Shown: in pieces, positions 1 through 11,551 of the stretch
How the letters are laid out: every line of letters starts with the position of its first letter
Numbering within the stretch: the first letter of the stretch is position 1
Origin: Zelopaecilomyces penicillatus
Taxonomy: Eukaryota > Ascomycota > Sordariomycetes > Hypocreales > Pseudodiploosporaceae
Assembly (NCBI GenBank): GCA_005765155.1
Contig: VCCP01000004.1
Span: 1,612,001-1,676,000 of the forward strand
Length of the DNA stretch: 64,000 bases
Direction of reading: 5' to 3'
Notes under the pieces: model-generated
What the model saw: only the letters and a program-made list of their open reading frames with translations
The model's database searches: none
What the model was told of the DNA's origin: nothing
Program-made: the position numbers and the translations under genes

Positions 1-122
1 CACCATACACTCTCAACGCACGCCTTGCTCTTTCTGATAGTCTGAATAGACTTCTTTTACGGGCAACTCATTACCTAGATTTGACAGCATCGGAAACACA
101 TATCCTGGCTGCAAGGCCTGTC

Positions 123-1729
123 ATGATCCCTCGCCCTGGACACGGGCTCGTTCGCCTGCCCGGCCACCGGGTATCTGCCTCAGCCTTTGTTCACCTCACA
201 TCCGCCTCAGCTGCCACCTCATCCGCATCACCATGTCACAAGGCATTCATTCACAGCCCGTCACGCTGGGGCCACACCCGCATGGCTCTGGCTGTCAACA
301 TGTCCCAACGGCGCCGCATACATTCTTCTGAACGACGAACATCCACACTCGCAGAGATTCCTGGATCGTTGCCTCCCGTACCGCCCAGCATGGAGCCCAA
401 CCGCGCACCGCTCTCAGTCCTGCCCATCAGCATGATCATTCGGTCTTTGGCAACGACTGTGGTCTCATCCTCCCCTATCCTTCTGCCACCGTCCCTGCGC
501 ATCATGGCAGCTCTCGCACACAGTAAAAATCCAGTTCTGAACCCCGACAGGAACCCACTCTTGCGATTCTTCCTCAAAAAATCTTTCTATGCCCAGTTCT
601 GCGCGGGAGAAGACGCCAGAGAAGTTCGTCACACCATCGCGAGGCTCAAGAATATTGGCTTTACAGGCGTTATTCTCGGTTATGCAAAGGAGGTGGTTCT
701 CTCAGATAATGAAGCAGAAGGTATGAACACGTCAAAACTGGGTGAGGAAACGGCGGACGTCATTGCGGCGGAAATCAATCCCTGGACACAGGGAACGCTG
801 GAAACTGTTCGGCTGGCTCAGCCTGGTGATTTTGTTGCTCTCAAGTAAGTATATCCGTGGGGTGTCCCGCCATATAATGAGTAGCTTGCAAAACTAACAC
901 ACTTCGCAGATTCACTGGCGCTGGTCGCTTAGCACTGTATCAACTCAGCAAGCAAATGGCTCCTTCGCCTCACTTGCACAGCTGCATTGATTCCATTTGC
1001 CGACTTGCCCATTCTCGCGGAGTTCGCCTTCTGTTCGATGCCGAACAAGACATGCTACAGGATGGAATTGACGACTGGACGATGGAGTTTGCCCGCAAAT
1101 ACAATACAGCAGCCGAAACAGCCACCATTTACGGAACGTACCAGGCATACAAGAAAAAGACGCCCGCGGTTCTCTCAAAACATCTTGCTGATGCGCAAAA
1201 GGGAGGGTTCACACTCGGCGTCAAGCTTGTCCGTGGAGCGTACTTGGGCTCTGATCCCCGCGACCGATTTCATGACACACAAGAGGGCACCGATGCGTGT
1301 TATAATGGCATCGCAGCCAGTGTGTTGACGCGGCAGTGGGGTAAAATGGTCCACGGCGACGGCAACTTTCCCAACGCGCATATAGTTCTTGCGACTCACA
1401 ACGCAGAGTCAGTTCGCCGGGCCCGTGCCATCTGCGACAGCGGCGGTGCTAAGTCGGATATTGCGTTCGCCCAGCTTCAGGGCATGGCTGATGAGATCAG
1501 CTGCGAATTGGTAGAGGCGAGTCAGTTTGCTCAGAAGGAGTCTACCACCAACACCACACTTCTGCCAGTCTACAAGTACTTGGTTTGGGGGACCACTGGA
1601 GAGTGTATGAAGTATCTTTTGCGGCGCGCTCAAGAGAACAAGGACGCTGTTCAACGCACGCGGAATGGCCGGGATGCCATGTGGGCTGAACTAGTAAGGC
1701 GATGCAAGATGGCATTTGGTATGGCGTAA
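123..1729 (+). CDS. PUT1: Proline dehydrogenase, mitochondrial (PUT1 type)
   Basis: FAD-dependent oxidation of L-proline to pyrroline-5-carboxylate, the first step of proline breakdown in mitochondria. There are two exons, 123-844 and 910-1729; the intron 845-909 has a GTAAGT donor and CGCAG acceptor and restores the frame as ...ALKFTGAGRLAL. The spliced protein is 513 aa. Family hallmarks are visible: a serine/arginine-rich presequence-like N-terminus, a membrane-proximal RAPLSVLPISM stretch, FLKKSFYAQFCAGE, FDAEQDML, VKLVRGAYL with the substrate-site arginine, and the C-terminal ATHNAES and FAQLQGMADE segments. The open frame continues upstream from a non-ATG codon at 81; the first in-frame ATG is 123, so the start is uncertain and an extra 5' exon could lie outside the window. 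It converges with CGI121. The identity is secure; the N-terminus is not. Confidence 0.93.
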
Positions 1730-1937
1730 AGGGATTGATGCCGAGCTAAAATCGCTCCAGGCTTGAAATTATTTTCAATAGTGTTTCTTTTGTATCAGCG
1801 AACTTTCGATTTGAAGTTCTAGCGCGTTAAAATGTGTTAGATGGTGACGGAGCAGATAGCTACAGGGAAATAGCGAATGACACGACTTACGGCTTAAAGT
1901 CTACTTTCCGCGCACGTCATCGCCTGTCAATATTTGC

Positions 1938-2657
1938 TCACAACCCTCGCAGGGCCATACCACCAAGAATAAGCTTCTCCATTTCCGTATGTTTCTGAGT
2001 CACGTCTTCAATGGCATCTAACCAGGCTAGGCCATTCAGTTTGTAATTCTTTCGCACAGCCTGTAAATCTGTGGAAGCTGCAATATTTTCGTCAGTGGCC
2101 GGCACCGGTTCTCCCTTGACATTTCCTTGCAAGTGTTTCCATATATCGGCACCAGTGGTTGGTTCAGCGCTGGCGTCTTTGGGAAAGGTGACTTTGACAA
2201 CGAGGAGGCTGGTTGTGGAGGGCGAGATACCATAACGTCTGTAGGCATCGGCGATCTGGTAGAGTCTGTCAGCACATCTTTCCTGCTGGTCGGGATGCCC
2301 TGAACCTTGATTCCACTGACGTTGTTGGAAGCACTCAAAGAAACCACAATCTCAGAGTGGACATTTGGCGTCTTGAGTGCTCCGTTCACAACATTGGTGA
2401 CGGCCTTGAAAACGGCAGACAGAAGATGTGTTCGAGAAATGATCTAGAAGGCCGCCAATGTCAGCGCAAGGTAAATCTTGAACTAGGCAAACACTGCTTC
2501 ATACCACTGATGCGTCTACGAAAGCATATTCAAAGTCTGCGTTGCGCGCCAGTAACTGCTGGTGTAGAAACGAGGCGTTTTGGACGTCGCGGAAGAAGGC
2601 GAGATGAACGACGTGCGATGACGGCACATGCTCAAGAGTTACGGTTTCAAGCGACAT
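1938..2657 (-). CDS. CGI121: EKC/KEOPS complex subunit CGI121
   Basis: Small KEOPS subunit that binds the Bud32 kinase. The complex makes the t6A base modification of ANN-decoding tRNAs and has been linked to telomere maintenance. Three exons: 2657-2505, 2443-2321 and 2255-1938. Introns 2504-2444 and 2320-2256 have GTATGA...CTAG and GTCAGT...CCAG borders. The 197-aa product shows the family pattern: ETVTLEHVPSSHVVHLAFF at the N-terminus, NASFLHQQLLARNADFEYAF, then NGALKTPNVHSEIVVSLS, YRRYGISPSTTSLLVVKV, and a C-terminus with KLNGLAWLDAIED and LILGGMALRGL. Length is usual for the family. The ATG has the context ACCATGTCG. No single reading frame covers the gene, so it is easily missed without splicing. 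It ends about 210 bp from proline dehydrogenase, tail to tail. Confidence 0.93.
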
Positions 2658-5623
2658 GGTAGTAGCGTTGGAGACGACTGCAGTAGATGGTGTGATGGAA
2701 GATGCGTGGAAGGCAAAAAGAAGCGGCCAACGTGTCGCGATGGACGTGGTCGGTTGGTTGGCGATGGACGCGCAAATTGTGATGCTGTCAGGGTTCTCGA
2801 AAGAATGCTAGCGGATGAAGGAGGGGTCGCCGAGAAACAAGGTTGAAATGGTGGGGTCCAAGACACTGTAGAAAGCTTTGTGTGGGGTTAAGAAACAGTG
2901 TGAAGTGTGATGGAGTAATCGACCGCACACGGTGTTTGTGTGTTCTAAAGTCATTCCAAGTTGATCCAAAATGGTCTTTACCCATAAGTGACTTGCCTCC
3001 AAGTAGAGACACGGCAGAACTCTGTAGTAGATTGAGAGTATCCCAGCACCAGCAATCCGCTGTCCTAGGTTGTTAAAGTACCTGAATACTTGAGAATCAT
3101 ACTTGAAAGGACCGATTGATAACGCCTTGTTCAGGTACATAGTACATTTACGTTGGAGTTGGTATTTTCACTTGAAGCTAACACGACTTGGTACGTACGA
3201 CACATCGGGGAATTATCACCAGGCCAGCAAGAACATGCAAAAACTTGACGACAGGGCGCCCTGATGGGGCAAACAGCCGGCCAGTAAGGGGAGCCTTGTA
3301 CTTATCTATTTATTAGATCTCACTACCACGATCTCACATGATCTGACCGGGAGATTGATCACGGCGTGATAATTTTCACGAATTGCCACATTGGTCGATG
3401 TATTGATGTATCAGACCGGCTGCTTAAGACAAGGATGACTTCTAGCCTCTGGATGAAAATAAGATGCTGCTCTATCTTTGGATCTTTTTGTTACTTCAAT
3501 AGGATGCTTACCCGTGTCATTCGGGAATAAAACGGCCGTTCTTGATAGCATCAACTTTAAGCGCAAAAGACAGCGCTGCTGACGGACAATAAAATGGTTA
3601 CGCAGCATGTTTGGAGCTGACCAAATCAAACTCGACCGGCGATTTCAACGGACCGCCGCCGGTAATCTGTGCAATTTCCCCTTTTGGGATGCTTCAGAAA
3701 GACCTAGTCGGGGAGAAAAGATCGCCGCCAGCAGGTTAAGCTTGATAGCCAAGATCGAAGCCGGCCCGACCACGAAAGGACCCGGTACGCCAGGACAAAA
3801 GGGATGCTTCTAGTTGGCGTTTTGGGGGTGGAAAAGTGGATGGAGTGGAGGAGAAACAAGGTTCTAACTGGTGACATGGGCTTAACGATACGCAAGATCG
3901 TTTGACACCGTGCTCGATAGGCACCAGGACCAAATCCTCTGGCGGCGGCAACTTCCAGATGCTAGATACAAATTGCGTCAAGGTAGGGCTGAGGAGCGCC
4001 CTTGCGGGCCGCGGGAACTTACAGTACGGCCATTTGACTAGATCTGGTTGGTTGATGGAGGGGAATTACTTTCATCACACGCCAGAGACCATTGTACAGC
4101 AGATAAGCAGCATCTCAATAGTTCGGAAAGCAAGTGGCAAGCAAAAGCTGTAAGCTGACAAGCTGAGCCTCCAACGGCGGCCCCTCATCGGTGCATGTGG
4201 CCCAATCGGCGAGGCAACGTCTTCCCCTTCCGGTCCTATTCAATGGGCCTGTTTGTTGTTGATCGTTTCACCTTGTCCGTGTCTGTCCTAATCTATCTAT
4301 TTACAGATGCAGAAACCGCCTGCTAAACCAATTAGCCTCGACTGCGAATTGGGGCTGATGCTGTCCTATGAAGGCGACCCGGCCGGCATGATAGACATTC
4401 TGTCAGTAACCCCCCCACATCGCGAAAAGGATATGTGCGCCACAATTGAACGCTTAGTTTTCTGGCAACAAACCTGATATTAGGCTTAGCCAAGTCGAGA
4501 CAGACCATCTCTGGGGATATAGTTCCAGAGGTACAAACTGCCATCAAGCCACGAATGAGGCGACGTCACCGGCAATATCACGGAGGCTCCCAGTCAATGG
4601 GGGGGTTCGGCTAACAGGACAAGGTTGGCCGGTCTCTCTCTAGCCCTAGGACTAGACTTCTAGTTTGCTTGCACACACCAGAACCGCATTCATGATCCAA
4701 TGTTTTTTGTTGTTGGCATGTATCATCGGCCTACACACCCCCCCACGCCATTCTTTTGCTCTCGAAACAAAGCCCACCTCCATATTACCAAGCATGGAAG
4801 CTTGCCAGAAGCGATTGATACAGGATGGTTTTGATCACATCGCCATGTGTCCGGGCCCCCCGTCGAACTAGGCGTGCAGACCTGGCTGTTTTCGCAGATT
4901 GAAAAGCGGATTATGTTGATCGCCATGCCCGTGTCGAGCATAAAATTCGCGATAACCTATATATAGGATGACCCTGCCTACCATGGCCATGGTTCTCTCT
5001 GGACTAATGGAATGATAGACAAAGAGGTTTCTTCTGGCCGCCAATACACCCGTTATTCGCGACTACTTCTGCACCTTGAGCGCGGGCGCGTCTACTCCGT
5101 TTCACTTCTTCCCGCCGTTGTTTCCTTTACCCTCAACTGCCAAGTCTAGACTCAATTCTTCACCTTCCAGACTGCATCGTGTGTGGTCGCCTTGCGTGGT
5201 CAACCAAACATCTGCCGCAAATTAGTGTCAAAACTGCCTGCCAAGAAGGGCAACGCACTGGGGCCGACCAAATTGAAACCAACGTCCACGCGTCAGTTGC
5301 TGATCCCAGTGGCCTCTATCCACTGTGCACACCACTGCCCACTGCCCACCCCCACTGCCGCCCTTGCCCACTCCCCTCCCCTCACCCCATACCAGCCGGC
5401 CCTGCACAGGCTCGCACTGCATACAAGCCGCTGTTACCACTGGACGGGATCTTAGCGAACCCCCTAGCAACCCCCCTAGCGCCTCTACAACAGCGCTCTG
5501 CAGCAGGTTTTTGGGCGCTGTAGTCTCCCAAAAGCCCTGCTAATAAGCCCACCCCGGCGCTAGTCAGCCGTGGAGGCCCCCCAGTAGCCGTGCTGCAGGC
5601 ATTGAAGCAGCCAGCCTCGTCCA
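2658..5623. other. Gene-poor stretch upstream of CGI121 and the Zn2Cys6 factor
   Basis: About 3 kb without a gene I can support. Open frames here, for example on the minus strand at 2808-3140, are short and carry no motif I recognise. The last 500 bp (about 5100-5620) are C-rich on the plus strand and lead into the Zn2Cys6 gene, so they are probably its promoter and 5' UTR. Confidence 0.5.
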
Positions 5624-8600
5624 ATGATGATGATGAATGCGCTTGCGACTCACGGCCCCCGGCCCAGCATCAACGTCAACACCCTCTGCACGGCACCGCC
5701 GTACGGTCTTGCTGAGAGCGCACCTTCATCTGTCGGATGGCTTCCCGATCACCACTTCTTCACAGGAGCCTCGTCGCTGCCTCCAACGTCGCGTAGCCAG
5801 CCGTATGGCCCAGGAGCTTTCGTCTTCAGCGCTGCCTCGTCCACAGTCAACACGCCAAACAGCGCCGTGTCTAGTGGCAGCGATTACTCTGCCACCACAT
5901 ACACGTCGGCCTCTTCTCTGGCGCAATCCCCCCCAACACCGCCCTCATCAACCTTTTCCTCGTCACCGGCATCATCTCGTAGTTATCCGCTGCGACGCCC
6001 CGCCTTCAAAAAGGCCGCCATGTCGGGACGCCCTGCGAGCAAGCGGGCAGCCGATGGCGGCGGCAGCGATGAGGATTCATCCTCTGCTGGCGCCCATGCC
6101 GGCACACCCAAGGTCAAGCTCCCTAGAATGGATCGCGGACCGGGAGAGTTCTCCAACGTGGTAAAGAGTCGTCTGCAGTCGTACACGCGCACAGGACAGG
6201 CGTGTGACAGGTGCAAGGTACGTGCGACCAACTTTCCCAATCATTCGCGGTGGAACAAGCTGTTGGTGCAAGCTTTTGGAGCAAACAAATAATCAAACAA
6301 TCATGCTGATTTGATCCCCTTTCAACCCGCAGGTACGAAAGATCAGGTGTGATGCCCTGGCCGAAGGTTGCTCCCACTGCATCAACCTCAGCCTCGAATG
6401 CTATGTGACCGACCGCGTCTCCGGCCGGACGGAGCGCCGCGGCTATCTCCAAGAGCTGGAGCGAGAGAAGAGTGGCATGACGTCGCACATTCGGGACCTA
6501 GAGAAGCTGCTGCAAGAGAAGGGTATTGAGGTGAAAGCATGGCAAGGAGCAGCATTGGCACAATATCATCCCGACATCACCATTGACGATATGGGTAATG
6601 CCATGCGTGACGCCTCGAATTCCGAGGAGTGGTCGCAGACAGGCACAGTCTGGGTCAAGAACGGCTCGTCTACAGCAAATGCTGCAACCTCGTCAATACC
6701 GCAATCATCAGCCAGGCTCTCGGCATTCATGACCAATTTTTCCCACGGCAAGCTTGAATCACTGCCAGCGCAAAGTCATATCGGCGTGGGCGGCGACAAC
6801 TCTCCGCTGAGCTCCATTGGTGGTACGCGATTGACCATTTTTGGCACCACAATTGACACTGCGTCTTTTGATGCTCCAGACATTGATGAACCGCCAGCCA
6901 ATGCGCAGAATCTTGCTCCCTTGTACAACAAATCCGTCCAGGCTTTCCTACAATCTACCATGAAAGTCAATCCTTCAATCCAGGCTAATCTTCCTGCGCG
7001 CGATGAAGCGTTCATGATGTCTGACTGGTATTTTCGCACTGTTTCAACGTTTCTCCCTCTACTTCACAAACCCACATATATGCGACTTGTAAGTTGGCCC
7101 CCTTGGCAGAAAGGATTCTGCATTTTGTTTTACAATCCAACCAACATATAGCTAACTGATTCTAGTTGACACGAATTTATGACGAGCCTAACTTTGAGCC
7201 CTCTGTACCTGAACTGGTCATTGTGCACATGGTGTTGGCGACCATTTACTTCCAATACGGCGTTCGAAATTGCTATGATTTTGCTAAACGCAACGGACTC
7301 AATGAATCATCCAACAAGCATTACCATTATGCTCTTAGCAAAATGTTTGATTTGTATTCATCCAACGAGCTAATTGCTGTGCAGGCCATGACGTTGATGG
7401 CATCCCACACGAGGGCCTTTCCTAAACCTGGATGTGGCGCCATCATTGCCAACATGGCCCTTAACCGAGCGATTGAGTTGAACCTGCATCGTGCCGTTAA
7501 GCGACCTGGTGGAGGCACTGATCTTCAGAATGAGTTGCGGAAGAGGACCTGGTGGGTTACTCTGACAGTGGTTGTGGCTGTGGCCGGCCGCCGCGGATGT
7601 CCCATTCCCATCTCAGTAGATGACTTTGATACCGAGTTTCCTGAGCCAGTTGCTGATGAGCATCTTTCTGATGAGGGCATTGACGCTGTTCAGACAGTTC
7701 CCTGTCCCTACCAGGCTGGCCTTGCCGGGTTCAAGATCGTCCCGATTTATCTCCAAATGTATTCCACCATTTACGCAGTTCGGAGAAACGCCGCCAACTA
7801 CGTCAGTGTCGTCAGATCCCTGGAGGAACAGCTCCAGGAGTGGGTCAATGCGCTACCAGACTGCCTCAAGCTTACCGAGTCTGGCACATTGGACCAGCAT
7901 GAGGTCGCGGCGCTTTACGTCAAGACCTTTGAGCTTGAGCTCCGTCTGTGTTTGCGCCACCCGTCCGTGGCCATGACGACTGATGCGAAGATGATGGCTG
8001 AAAATTCCCGGATTTGCGACGAAACAGCCCGAGAGTTTCTTGACTGTGTGCAGAAGATCTACAAGATGAAGGCTCTGGATACCACCTGGTATCAAATGTC
8101 CATTTATGCCGCGTGCTTATTCTCCAGTCTTGTAGCACGCTGGGAGAAGCGGTTCGAGACAACCCCTGAACAGGTTACTTCTCTGCGGCAGGATATGGAC
8201 ATGTGGATGACTATTGTAAAGGAAACCAGTCTGCTTTTAGGTAAGTCTGCATGAAAGCCGACCGCTTTTTCTTAAACCTTTTCAAATTGCTAACATGCTG
8301 GACTCAAGGCTGTGGTCCAAGAATTCCTGAAGAAATTTCGCATATTATCGATCGCACTATCGGTTGGATAGAGCATGACATGCAAGGCGAGAGACCTAAG
8401 GAAACCCTGCCGGTTGCGTCTTCAACCAAGCAGGAAAGACAGCCGCACCAGTCCGCCTACCAAGCCACACAGCCGGCGCCGGCACAGCCTGATGGCGTGA
8501 TCCAGTCAGAAGCTCTACCTAAAGAATATTATCAGGAATCGAGCATGAATAACCAAGCAGCACACTATTCTGGGTTGGCTTACAGCGACCAGGCCCAGAC

Positions 8601-9030
8601 CCATGCTCCAGCACCTGCGTACCAGTCGGACAATGGCATGTTCTATAATGCCGCGCAACAACAACAAGCGGTAGCTGCGGCTGGAGCGGGCGCTGCGTCG
8701 AATGCTTCAACGTCGGGCAATCCGTTGGCTAACTTTGCCTCCCAATCTTCCCAGCATGCCACTGCTACTCAATCCCCTGTGGATATGATGTGGGCATCTG
8801 GTAGGGGCACTACTTGGCACGACTGGAGTGCGGCGATTGCGGATACGCAGGATCAGGATAGGTTCAGCGCGAATGCGCTCCTCCATCTTGGTGGCGGAGC
8901 TCGGGTGCCCGTCGCTTCACCAGCACTGGCAGATGTGCCCCTTACCTCGACTGGTGATATTGGTGTTGTACCACACGGTTCACAATGGCCGATGATTATG
9001 TTTGATCATGCGACAACGACTGGCCCCTAG
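5624..9030 (+). CDS. Zn(II)2Cys6 fungal-specific transcription factor
   Basis: Nuclear DNA-binding regulator. Four exons: 5624-6217, 6333-7088, 7166-8240 and 8309-9030, encoding 1048 aa. Residues 1-180 are Ser/Pro/Thr-rich and disordered. The zinc cluster starts at Cys194 and fits C-x2-C-x6-C-x6-C-x2-C-x6-C exactly; the first intron cuts it between the second and third cysteines, directly after Lys198. A linker and a predicted coiled coil follow at about 225-262 (YLQELEREKSGMTSHIRDLE), the usual dimerisation element. The middle region (LPLLHKPTYMRL, then KRTWWVTLTVVVAVAGRRG and the VDDFDTEFPEP segment) is the fungal_trans/MHR domain. The C-terminal 240 residues are Gln/Ala-rich, a likely activation region. 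The regulon is not evident from the neighbours. Family identity is secure; I do not assign a named orthologue. Confidence 0.93.
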
Positions 9031-9765
9031 AACGGCGGCATTTGTGCGCTTTGTGGGGAGCCGCACATTGGCGTTGAAGGTAGCGTGTGTAATTTTTCTT
9101 TGCAGCCTTTTCAATGAGGAAAATGGGAAGGCTATGGGGATCCGTTGGGGGTTCCCTTTGTTTTTATATCTATCGAGTTGAGGCTGGCCTTATTATAGGT
9201 GTTTAAAATTTGGGTTTGTAGGATTTTTTACCGGAGTAACACAAGGATAGGGACATCCTGTATTATCGGCTACAGGCCGGTTTGATGGCCTCTTGGAACT
9301 GGGATAAAGCGAAACACGGATTTATAGAGGTAGCGATTGGTACAGGCATACTAGAACAATGACTTTTGGAATATAAAAAACACATGAACATTAATTTTAT
9401 CCCAACCTAATGCTTTGATACTGCTTTCTGCTCGTTATAACGAAGTCTAGTCAATCCTAATGTAGTCGTAGGTTCGTTGGAGCTGGTAAGCTACCAGAAT
9501 GTCGAAGCGACCTTGTGCCTGATAATTAACCGAACTTTAGCCGGCCAGCCTTTGGAAACACAACTTTCGCTGGTGAATAGCTAGCTCTGGGCGACAAGTA
9601 GCCTAACCAACCAACCTCCATCGACTCCAACATTTAATCCGCCTTACTTAGCCTGCCATTGCCGCCCTCAACACTTCGGAAGCGTGCCAACCTGCGATTC
9701 GATTTGCTGTTGCTTCACAAAAGAAATCAACTATCTGTGGTTGAAAGCCCCTCTCCAGCGACAAG
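9031..9765. other. Intergenic: 3' UTR of Zn2Cys6 gene and promoter of zinc-finger gene
   Basis: 735 bp with T-rich runs after the upstream stop codon, then AT-rich sequence leading to the ATG at 9766. No gene or recognisable element seen. Confidence 0.5.
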
Positions 9766-10914
9766 ATGGGCAAGAAGCGGCGTGGCCATCCCGATGTCGA
9801 GGAAATCCTCGGTCGTCCTTGGTGTTACTACTGTGCGCACTTAGCAGCCCCCCACCGCCATTTCTATGATTCGAGGCCTCAGATTCTAATGTGGATGTAT
9901 TGCAGGCGAGCGTGATTTTGAAGATTTGAAGCTTCTCATCTCTCACCAAAAGGCGAAGCATTTCAAATGTGACAGATGCGGACGACGACTGAACACTGCC
10001 GGAGGTATGTTGGGCAAATCCACCCCTCGTAGAATGAAGGGTTATCCCATCTTTGCAGTCCAAAGTGCTGATATCGCTTTTCCCTTACCCCACTAGGTCT
10101 CTCCGTTCATTTGAATCAGGTCCACAAGGAAACCCTCAGCCAGGTCGATAATGCGCTACCTAACAGACAAGGCCTCGACGTCGAAATCTTTGGCATGGAA
10201 GGAATCCCGCAAGACGTCCTCGATCAGCACCGAAACCGCATCATCCAGAACTTTTACCAGGCGCAGGAGGACCGCAGGATCGCGACGGGTAACCCACCTC
10301 CCGGACAGTCCAAGAACCCACGGAAGAAGATCAAGATTGAGACGCGTGAGGAGCTCCTCAAGAGATTTGCCGAATTCCGCCTGCGAAAGGAGGCCGGACC
10401 TGCTGCGAGTGGAAGTGCCATGGAGGGTGTAGTGCCGACAAACCCCCAATCAGGGTCATCATTTGTAGGTCTTTTACCTGGCATATGCCATTTTTGGTTG
10501 TTGCTTGTTATTTTTATTTTTGGCTAACGCATGGGAACCACACAGCCTAATACCGCCTTCGAACAACCTGGATTCACTGGCCAAGCCGGCTATGGATACT
10601 CAGCAGATACGCTTCCCGCTCGCCCCACAAGCAATACTGCCGGAGCACCCAGCGGCCTGCCGCAACGGCCAGGCCAAGGCGGCTTCTGGAACGGTCCTGC
10701 TGATGGCGCTGCTCCTGGTGCCGCCTCAGGTGACGACATTGACCAGCTCATCCGCATGGCCGAGGCAGGCATCAAGGCCCCTAAGAAGCCAGAGGATGGC
10801 AAAAAGGAAAAGGACAAGAAGGGCAAGATGGTGTACGACGATGCCGAGTTCAGTCCAGAAGAGCGGATGGCAGCACTACCTCGCTACGCATACACTCCCG
10901 CTGTCGGTGCATAG
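9766..10914 (+). CDS. BuGZ/ZNF207-like C2H2 zinc-finger protein
   Basis: Homologue of BuGZ (ZNF207), in animals a microtubule-associated Bub3 chaperone for kinetochores and spindle assembly. Four exons: 9766-9832, 9906-10004, 10097-10464 and 10546-10914, encoding 300 aa. The first junction uses a GTGCGC donor inside a cysteine codon. The N-terminus reads MGKKRRGHPDVEEILGRPWC, then YCERDFEDLKLLISHQKAKH (first C2H2 finger) and FKCDRCGRRLNTAGGLSVH (second). KETLSQVDNALPNR and IFGMEGIPQDV are the BuGZ signature. A lysine-rich segment (NPRKKIKIETREEL) follows, then a Gly/Pro-rich region. The last 23 residues contain FSPEERMAALPRY, which resembles the Bub3-binding GLEBS motif of ZNF207. A role in chromosome segregation is inferred from the family. 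Confidence 0.9.
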
Positions 10915-11551
10915 AAAGATCTTTGGCAAGGGGACTGAATGCGACGTTCGTAATGGAGGACGAGCCTTGACCCTCTTTATTGGCAAACTTTGAGCCAACG
11001 GGGGAAATCTGGGAATGACAGTTCCCTATTTTATGGGAAAAGTCCTATGCTTTTTTTTTAGTCTTGCAACATTGGCGTCATAGGGAAAGGGGGGGGGATT
11101 ACATACATGTGTATAGTAATGCGGGATTCAATGCGAATGCTCTTTTTACAACCCGAGCACCCAAACAAATGTGTGGTGCCTTGTTTGTACCTCTTCAAGC
11201 ATTGCATTTTGAGACATTTGGTGTGTTGTGGTGGATTATGAGATGTGTTATGGATTCTAGGTGGTTTCGGTGAACGCTTTGAAGAAAATGTTGTACGGCT
11301 GGCCAACCTACTCACATGAGAGGCCGATTGGGACTATAAGATGAGAGATGGGTATTGCTCTCTCATCTTTCACTCTTTATCATGTCTAGTTTCATATATG
11401 ACGATACTAACCAATAACTCACCCAAATCGTTCGAATTTGACAACACCCCAAGTGCCGTTCAACCACAACCTGATTACCAAACGTTCTTTCTATCGAAGT
11501 CATCTACGAAACATCTTTCTACTCGAAATAATGCAGCATGAGCCCCCTTTT
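10915..11551. other. Intergenic between convergent genes
   Basis: About 640 bp shared by the 3' ends of the zinc-finger gene and the proline racemase family gene. It holds an AT-rich stretch with a T8 run near 11052 and a G9 run near 11090. Nothing else supported. Confidence 0.5.

Noticed and set aside
2808..3140. 110-codon minus-strand open frame upstream of CGI121
   Set aside because: No family resemblance and no link to a neighbouring exon; left as intergenic.
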